Origin: Acidobacteriaceae bacterium
GTDB taxonomy: Bacteria; Acidobacteriota; Terriglobia; Terriglobales; Acidobacteriaceae
Reading direction: 5' to 3'
Assembly: GCA_003165855.1 (NCBI GenBank)
Contig: PMXH01000135.1
Span: 181 to 10,894 of the forward strand
DNA length: 10,714 nt
In this document: positions 6,831-10,714 of the stretch, piece after piece
Layout: the number at the start of each line of letters is the position of its first letter
How positions within the stretch are numbered: position 1 is the first letter of the stretch
Translations under genes and position numbers: made by a program
Notes under the pieces: model-generated
The model's input: the letters and a program-made list of their open reading frames with translations, nothing else
Databases searched by the model: none
Told to the model about the DNA's origin: nothing

Positions 6831-8165
6831 ATGCGCTTTGAACTCTTCATCGCGACCCGCTACCTGCGCGCCAAACGACGCCAGGCGTTTATCGGCATCA
6901 TCACCGGCATCTCGATTGTCGGCGTGGCCGCGGGTGTAGCCTCGCTCATCGTCGCGCTAGCGATCAACAACGGCTTTCGCCAGGACTTGCAGGAGCGCCT
7001 GATCGGATCCACCTCGCACGTCAGCCTGCTGCGCGTCGCCGATGATGGCATCCAGAACTGGCCGCCGCTGCTCGATCGCCTCTCCAAACAGCCGCACGTG
7101 GTCGCCGCCGCTCCCGCAATTTTCGAGCAAGTGCTCATCTCCCGCGGACCCCGCGCCCGCGGCGCGGTCCTCAAAGGCATGATCCCCGCCGATGAACGCA
7201 GGGTCGGCGATCTGCTCAACACAATCAAAGAAGGTTCAGCCGCCGCCCTCGAAGAAGCCACTCCCGAGCCGGAAAAAGATCATGTGGGGACAGCCGCCTC
7301 GGCCGTCCAGGGAGCGCCAGCGATCGAAGATTCTCCCGATTCCCTCGCTGGCGTGCACGCGCGCATCGCCGCCATGCCTCCAATCATTCTCGGCAAAGAT
7401 ATGGCCGACAATCTGGGGGCAACGGTCGGTTCCGTCGTACTGGTCACCAGTCCGCAAGGTGAATTAACTCCCTTCGGCATGGTGCCAAAATACAGCCGCT
7501 TCCGTGTAGCAGGGATTTTCAACTCCGGCTTCTACGATTACGACTCATCGTGGGCCTTCACCCGGCTCTCGGATGCGCAGCGTCTCTTCGGTTTGGGAGA
7601 TCTGATTTCGGTAATCGAGTTCAAGGTCGACGACATCGATAGAGCTGACGTAGTTGCCCGCCAACTGGAAGACGCGGCCGGCAAAGGCTTCATGACCACG
7701 AACTGGAAAGAGCAAAACAAAGCCCTGTTTCACGCCCTGAACATGGAGCGCCTGGTGACTTACATTACCACCGGACTGATCGTCTTCGTCGCGGCTCTGA
7801 ACATTCTGATTTCCCTGATCATGATGGTCATGGAAAAAACCAAGGACATCGCCGTGCTCATGTCGATGGGCACACGCAAATCGCAGGTGCGAAATATCTT
7901 CATCGCGCAGGGAGTGCTGATCGGCGTGATCGGCACCGCCATCGGCCTGCTGCTAGGCTATGTGATCTCCTACGCGGGAAGCCGTTACCACATCATTTCG
8001 CTCTCGCCCGAGGTCTACTCCATCGACTACGTGCCCTTCGCGCCGCGCCTGATGGATGGCATCTTGGTAGCGCTCGGCGCCATTGGGATTTCATTCGTGG
8101 CGACGCTGTACCCATCATGGTCCGCAGGCAGAACTCTCCCCGCGGAAGCCCTGCGCTACGAATGA
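6831..8165 (+). CDS. lolC: LolC/LolE-type lipoprotein-release ABC transporter permease
   Basis: This is an inner-membrane permease of the FtsX/MacB-like superfamily. With LolD it moves mature lipoproteins out of the inner membrane to the carrier LolA. The N-terminus MRFELFIATRYLRAKRRQ and the first helix with GISIVGVAAGVASLIVALAI (residues 26-45) are classic LolC/E. A large periplasmic domain (~50-305) follows, then helices near 308-332, 357-383 and 407-427. MEKTKDIAVLMSMG (334-347) is the cytoplasmic coupling segment that contacts LolD, and the end YPSWSAGRTLPAEALRYE is the family tail. At 444 residues it is about 45 longer than E. coli LolC; the excess is an Ala/Pro/Glu-rich insertion at ~136-180 in the periplasmic domain. 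No second permease is visible, so it may form a homodimer, and no LolD gene follows it. A terminator lies 44 bp after the stop. LolC and LolE cannot be told apart by eye. Confidence 0.92.
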   Translation: MRFELFIATRYLRAKRRQAFIGIITGISIVGVAAGVASLIVALAINNGFRQDLQERLIGSTSHVSLLRVADDGIQNWPPLLDRLSKQPHVVAAAPAIFEQVLISRGPRARGAVLKGMIPADERRVGDLLNTIKEGSAAALEEATPEPEKDHVGTAASAVQGAPAIEDSPDSLAGVHARIAAMPPIILGKDMADNLGATVGSVVLVTSPQGELTPFGMVPKYSRFRVAGIFNSGFYDYDSSWAFTRLSDAQRLFGLGDLISVIEFKVDDIDRADVVARQLEDAAGKGFMTTNWKEQNKALFHALNMERLVTYITTGLIVFVAALNILISLIMMVMEKTKDIAVLMSMGTRKSQVRNIFIAQGVLIGVIGTAIGLLLGYVISYAGSRYHIISLSPEVYSIDYVPFAPRLMDGILVALGAIGISFVATLYPSWSAGRTLPAEALRYE

Positions 8166-8461
8166 CGCGTGATTGTAAAAGCTTGTCATCCTTCTATGAA
8201 AACAGTCGTACCTGTCCACAGGTATTTTTGCGGCGATGCCCTCAGCCGTCTCAGGGCGTTCTTACCGCACTGAATTCAGTGTTGGCTTCAGCCCCGGTGC
8301 TCGCACTTCCTGTCCCGCATCTCAACCCAGGCTCGATCCACCGTCACTGCCCTCCGGTTACCCTCGTACTCCACACTCCGGTGGCGTATTCCCCCGCCTT
8401 TCGCCTATGATTATCCATCTCGATGCGGACGGAAACTTGACCCCGCCCGCCGGAGTCCGCC
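8166..8461. other. Hairpin-rich non-coding gap between the LolC/E-like and RodZ-like genes
   Basis: No credible gene is seen. The left half holds three inverted repeats in about 75 bp: the terminator (8209-8229), GCCCT/AGGGC (8238-8242 with 8253-8257), and a perfect 14-bp palindrome CACTGAATTCAGTG (8268-8281). The right half is pyrimidine-rich. A TATGAT at 8406-8411 is a possible -10 for the RodZ-like gene, but no good -35 accompanies it. Confidence 0.55.
8209..8229 (+). terminator. Rho-independent terminator after the LolC/E-like gene
   Basis: A 6-bp stem TACCTG/CAGGTA with a 4-nt TCCA loop (8209-8224) is followed at once by five T residues (8225-8229). It starts 44 bp past the stop codon and would separate this gene from the RodZ-like gene downstream. 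Confidence 0.72.
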
Positions 8462-9898
8462 GTGGGTGCGTTCGGAGAAAAACTTCGCAAACAGCGCGAG
8501 CAGCGTGGCATCGCCCTCGACGCTATCTCCAACACCACCAAAATCAGCACCCGCATGCTCCGCGCCATCGAAGAAGAACACTTTGACCAGCTTCCCGGCG
8601 GCGTCTTCAATAAAGGTTTCGTCCGCGCCTACGCCCGCCAGGTCGGCCTCGACGAAGAAGAAGCCATAACCGATTATCTCGCCGCCTTGCGCGAGAGCCA
8701 GATTCAGGCCCAAACCGTCCCGCCAAATTTCCGCACCCAGCCCGGCAAGCCCGCGCCAGACGTTCCTCAGCCAGATCGCCGCACCCACGATCCTGACCGC
8801 GACAATCCTCCTGGCCATGATCTCCTTGAGAGCGATCTTCCTAAAGCGGACCTTCGCAAGAACGATCTTCACAAAAACGATCTTCGCAAGAACGGCCTCG
8901 GCAACAACGGCGACCTCCGCGACGCCCAAGACCACCCGACCGTCCCTCGGCGCTCCGCCGATCGCCGCCGCGAAGACCGCCGCAATGAAGCTCGCAGCAG
9001 TAACGCTCGGAGCGTCGAAGCCCCGCAACCCGGCGCGCAGTTTCCCCTGCCCAGCGATCCCCAGCAAGTCTCGCCCCCGCCAGCCGATGCTTCCACCGCT
9101 CGCGTCCCCTGGGGAAAACTCGCCGTAGCCTTGCTGCTGCTCACCCTCGCTCTCGCATCCTGGAGCCTTTTCCGCCGCGGCCAGCGCACCCGCGCCGCGC
9201 AGCCCGAGCCCTCCTCACATCCATCTCCGGTTCTACCCTCCGCGCCCACCTCAGCCTCAACTCAGCCCTCCGGCCCTTCGACCTCGCTCGCCGTGGGCCA
9301 GGCGCTCCCCACAGGAACCCTTGTTGTCGCCACCACGCCCAGCCCCAACAACGCACCCACTCTCGCGCCATCGACTCCACTGAAGCCTTCCCCGCCAGCA
9401 CCGTCCCTAACCTCATCCTCAAGCCAGCCCTCCGCCACCTCTCTTGATTCCGACCATGCTCTGCTCAACCATGGTCCGCTCAACCATGATCTGTCTAAGA
9501 ATGATCTGCCTAAAAATGATCTGCCCACCAATGCTTCCCCCAATAACGATCTACCGGGCGATAATCCGCCCATAGCCAAGTCCGCTGCCCGTGCACCCAT
9601 CGCGGCTGCGCCGCCCACGTTCACTCTGCTGATCCGTGCCGCCGAAACCTCCTGGATCTCCGTCATTGCCGACGGCCAACCCCTCCTCCGAGAAACCCTC
9701 ATCGCACCCGCGCACACCTCCATCCGCGCCAGCCGCGAGATCGTCGTCCGCGCCGGCAACGCCTCCGCCATCAGCTTCCTCCTCAACGGCAAGGAAATCC
9801 CGGCTTCCGGCAATGAAGGCGAGGTCCACACCTACACCTTCGACAGCACCGGCCTCAAAGACTCCACCGCAGCCCAAACCCCTGACCCCGCCCACTAA
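8462..9898 (+). CDS. rodZ: RodZ-like helix-turn-helix / transmembrane cell-shape protein
   Basis: The 478-residue protein has the RodZ architecture: an N-terminal Xre-type HTH of the HTH_25 class (residues 1-75, with LRKQREQRGIALDAIS and LPGGVFNKGFVRAYARQVGL), one membrane helix (217-237, GKLAVALLLLTLALASWSLF) followed by basic RRG, a long Pro/Ser/Thr/Ala-rich linker, and a C-terminal DUF4115-like beta domain (~385-465: TFTLLIRAAETSWISVIADG, then LNGKEIP). In other bacteria RodZ ties MreB filaments to the wall-elongation machinery; the HTH binds MreB, not necessarily DNA. Two blocks of 5-residue repeats, rich in Asn-Asp-Leu, flank the membrane helix at 124-148 (cytoplasmic) and 332-370 (periplasmic). 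At 478 residues it is longer than E. coli RodZ (about 340), mainly from the linkers. The start is GTG at 8462 with GGAG about 7 nt upstream. No mreB is in the window. A different HTH membrane sensor is less likely. It converges on mazF with 20 bp between stops. Confidence 0.88.
   Translation: MGAFGEKLRKQREQRGIALDAISNTTKISTRMLRAIEEEHFDQLPGGVFNKGFVRAYARQVGLDEEEAITDYLAALRESQIQAQTVPPNFRTQPGKPAPDVPQPDRRTHDPDRDNPPGHDLLESDLPKADLRKNDLHKNDLRKNGLGNNGDLRDAQDHPTVPRRSADRRREDRRNEARSSNARSVEAPQPGAQFPLPSDPQQVSPPPADASTARVPWGKLAVALLLLTLALASWSLFRRGQRTRAAQPEPSSHPSPVLPSAPTSASTQPSGPSTSLAVGQALPTGTLVVATTPSPNNAPTLAPSTPLKPSPPAPSLTSSSSQPSATSLDSDHALLNHGPLNHDLSKNDLPKNDLPTNASPNNDLPGDNPPIAKSAARAPIAAAPPTFTLLIRAAETSWISVIADGQPLLRETLIAPAHTSIRASREIVVRAGNASAISFLLNGKEIPASGNEGEVHTYTFDSTGLKDSTAAQTPDPAH
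8831..8905 (+). repeat. 15-bp/5-residue repeat block 1 in the RodZ-like gene
   Basis: Five in-frame 15-bp units encode SDLPK, ADLRK, NDLHK, NDLRK and NGLGN (residues 124-148). Neighbouring units are close to identical at DNA level around ACGATCTTC, which points to recent tandem duplication. The block lies on the cytoplasmic side, before the membrane helix. Confidence 0.9.
9455..9571 (+). repeat. 15-bp/5-residue repeat block 2 in the RodZ-like gene
   Basis: Seven full 15-bp units and one partial unit encode HALLN, HGPLN, HDLSK, NDLPK, NDLPT, NASPN, NDLPG and DNPP (residues 332-370). The DNA core is AATGATCTGCC. The residue pattern matches block 1, but this block is on the periplasmic side, after the membrane helix. 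Confidence 0.9.
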
Positions 9899-9918
9899 CC
9901 CCAGCGTCCCCTCAATGC

Positions 9919-10269
9919 TCAGCGAATTCCCAGCAGAACCCCCAGATAAGCCCACACCTTCCCCAACAGCGCAGCATCGGCCTTGGAGTGAAACGTCGCC
10001 TTCCGCGCCGCCCAGTCCATGCTCTTAATGTGATCCACCAACACCGCGCCCTCAACCTTGTCAATGTTCGCGGGCAAAGCAAACGGATACGGCTTTCGAC
10101 GGCTCGTAAGCGGACACACGATCACCAGTCCGCTCGCCCGGTTGTAGCTCCGCTCCGTCACCACCAGTGCCGGACGCCGCTTCGCTCGCTCCCGCCCCGC
10201 CTGCGGATCGAAGTCGAGCCATACGATGTCGCCTGCCTGGGGTAAATAAGACGACACAGAGGAGGACAC
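9919..10269 (-). CDS. mazF: MazF-family mRNA interferase toxin
   Basis: MazF toxins are dimeric endoribonucleases that cut single-stranded RNA at short specific sequences and are held inactive by MazE. From the chosen start the protein is 116 residues, normal for the family. It carries GDIVWLDFDPQAGRERAKRRPALVV (residues 13-37, a conserved opening with the presumed catalytic Arg32), VCPLTS (51-56, with the presumed catalytic Thr55), PYPFALP (60-66) and VLVDHIKSMDW (77-86). No ATG is in frame. GTG at 10267-10269 is preferred because AGGGGG (10278-10283) lies 8 nt upstream. GTG at 10291-10293, overlapping the mazE stop, would add 8 residues; GTG at 10255-10257 would remove 4 and lacks a Shine-Dalgarno. 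The frame remains open further upstream through mazE, but that part is a shadow. The first residues SSSVSSYL come from a 12-bp repeat. It is co-transcribed with mazE upstream. Confidence 0.92.
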   Translation of the reverse strand: MSSSVSSYLPQAGDIVWLDFDPQAGRERAKRRPALVVTERSYNRASGLVIVCPLTSRRKPYPFALPANIDKVEGAVLVDHIKSMDWAARKATFHSKADAALLGKVWAYLGVLLGIR

Positions 10270-10276
10270 AGAAGAC
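10253..10276. repeat. 12-bp tandem repeat at the mazF start
   Basis: Two 12-bp units, GACACAGAGGAG and GACACAGAAGAC, sit head to tail across the candidate mazF start codons and encode the Ser/Val-rich N-terminus. The motif resembles the CACAGAGG-type repeats common in intergenic DNA of some bacteria, so it may be an intergenic repeat that was absorbed into the gene. Confidence 0.65.
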
Positions 10277-10289
10277 GCCCCCTGCCGCC

Positions 10290-10538
10290 TCACCACTCCA
10301 CGCTTTCTTTTCCTCGCTCCGTGCCGGTCGGCGTCTCGTCGTAGCGGTTCTCCGGCGTGATCTGCGCCACCAGTTCTTTCAGCGTAGGAATTCTCTGCTT
10401 CCGCCGCAGGCTGATCTCTCCCGCCGCCACTTCGATAACGAGAGGATCTCCCTCCCGCACCCCCGCCTCCTCCGCCACCGGCTTCGGAATCCGCACCGCC
10501 AAACTGTTCCCCCACTTCACAATCCGCGCTGTCGGCAT
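10290..10538 (-). CDS. mazE: MazE-family antitoxin (AbrB/MazE fold)
   Basis: The 82-residue protein has the swapped-hairpin DNA-binding N-terminus of MazE/AbrB antitoxins: ARIVKWGNSLAVRIPKPVAE (residues 4-23), then EAGVREGDPLVIEVAAGEISL (24-44). The C-terminal tail with TLKELVAQITPENRYDE (52-68) and the acidic/Trp end (ESVEW) is the part that normally wraps MazF and blocks its active site. Dimeric MazE, alone or with MazF, usually represses its own promoter, and a 20-bp inverted repeat sits at the promoter here. The start is ATG at 10536-10538 with a strong AGAGGGGG Shine-Dalgarno 3 nt upstream. The stop lies in the mazF leader, 20 nt before the preferred mazF start. The pair lies beside the RodZ-like gene with no link in function. 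Confidence 0.93.
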   Translation of the reverse strand: MPTARIVKWGNSLAVRIPKPVAEEAGVREGDPLVIEVAAGEISLRRKQRIPTLKELVAQITPENRYDETPTGTERGKESVEW

Positions 10539-10558
10539 GAGCCCCCTCTGGATACAAC

Positions 10559-10578
10559 GTATCTACGAACGTAGATAC
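10559..10578. promoter_or_regulatory. Operator-like palindrome of mazEF
   Basis: A perfect 9-bp inverted repeat GTATCTACG / CGTAGATAC surrounds a 2-bp AA centre. It lies 21 bp before the mazE ATG, between the -10 element and the Shine-Dalgarno, and would cover the transcription start. This is the position and shape expected of a MazE autoregulation site. Confidence 0.8.
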
Positions 10579-10580
10579 AT

Positions 10581-10586
10581 AGTATA
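10581..10586 (-). promoter_or_regulatory. Putative -10 element of mazEF
   Basis: TATACT on the minus strand matches the TATAAT consensus at 5 of 6 positions and lies just upstream of the operator palindrome. No good -35 is seen 16-18 bp further upstream. The surrounding AT-rich patch (TATATACTATGTATC) stands out in otherwise GC-rich DNA. Confidence 0.5.
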
Positions 10587-10675
10587 TACCACGACCGCAT
10601 CGCTGCACCTAAAGTCTTGTCATCCTGAACAACATGCTTCCTCGCCTTATGAACCCGCACGCGCAGCCGCACGAT

Positions 10676-10699
10676 CCCCCCCTCCCTACCACTCCCCCC
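10676..10699 (-). other. G-quadruplex-type motif upstream of mazEF
   Basis: On the minus strand, runs of 6, 3 and 7 guanines are separated by 7 and 1 bases. Splitting the G7 run as GGG-G-GGG gives four G3 tracts with loops of 7, 1 and 1, the canonical pattern. A further G5 run lies 8 bases upstream. No gene was recognised in the remaining right-hand DNA (10609-10714). Confidence 0.5.
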
Positions 10700-10714
10700 G
10701 GCGTTCGCCCCCGC

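Noticed and set aside
8236..8586. Small plus-strand open frame spanning the gap before the RodZ-like gene
   Set aside because: It has no ribosome-binding site of note, a low-complexity Ser/Pro/Arg composition, and overlaps the RodZ-like N-terminus in another frame.
10294..10608. Extended N-terminus of the mazF frame, giving a 229-residue protein
   Set aside because: The extra ~105 residues run through mazE and its promoter in another frame and are Gly/Arg-rich nonsense; MazF proteins are about 110-120 residues.

Overview
This roughly 10.7 kb, GC-rich window looks like ordinary chromosome from a Gram-negative-type bacterium, most likely an Acidobacteriota (Terriglobia-like) genome. That placement is an inference from protein style: a long secreted beta-propeller protein, a RodZ-like protein with a Pro/Ala-rich linker, and heptad GCTGANN repeats. 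No rRNA or other phylogenetic marker is present. Nine complete protein genes and one truncated one can be supported. I saw no tRNA, rRNA, CRISPR array, IS element or phage gene.

Layout. The left part runs on the minus strand: pyrE (orotate phosphoribosyltransferase) then mtnA (methylthioribose-1-phosphate isomerase), a tight pair closed by a strong intrinsic terminator. After a 335-bp non-coding stretch comes the start of a LolD-like ABC ATPase that leaves the window. Divergent from pyrE is a large exported beta-propeller protein (plus). It converges on an MFS exporter (minus). Divergent from the exporter are a small membrane methyltransferase of the ICMT/PEMT type (plus) and then a LolC/LolE-type lipoprotein-release permease (plus) with its own promoter-like sequence and terminator. 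A 296-bp hairpin-rich gap leads to a RodZ-like HTH/transmembrane protein (plus). It converges on a mazEF toxin-antitoxin pair (minus) with a clear palindromic operator at its promoter. The last ~100 bp are non-coding and contain a G-quadruplex-type motif.

How the genes fit together. The right half has an envelope theme: lipoprotein release (LolC/E-like, with a LolD-like ATPase at the far left edge), cell shape (RodZ-like), a membrane methyltransferase, a drug or siderophore-type exporter and a secreted propeller protein. The left half is housekeeping phosphoribose and nucleotide metabolism. MazEF is a small accessory insertion at the right edge.

Most notable. Several genes carry short tandem repeats of 7, 12, 13 or 14 bp directly at their start codons (lolC, mazF, the MFS gene, pyrE). 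The RodZ-like protein contains two blocks of 15-bp/5-residue repeats, one on each side of its membrane segment. PyrE ends in an apparent Cys/His zinc-binding tail. I found no clearly new multi-gene system; these are the signals most worth checking.
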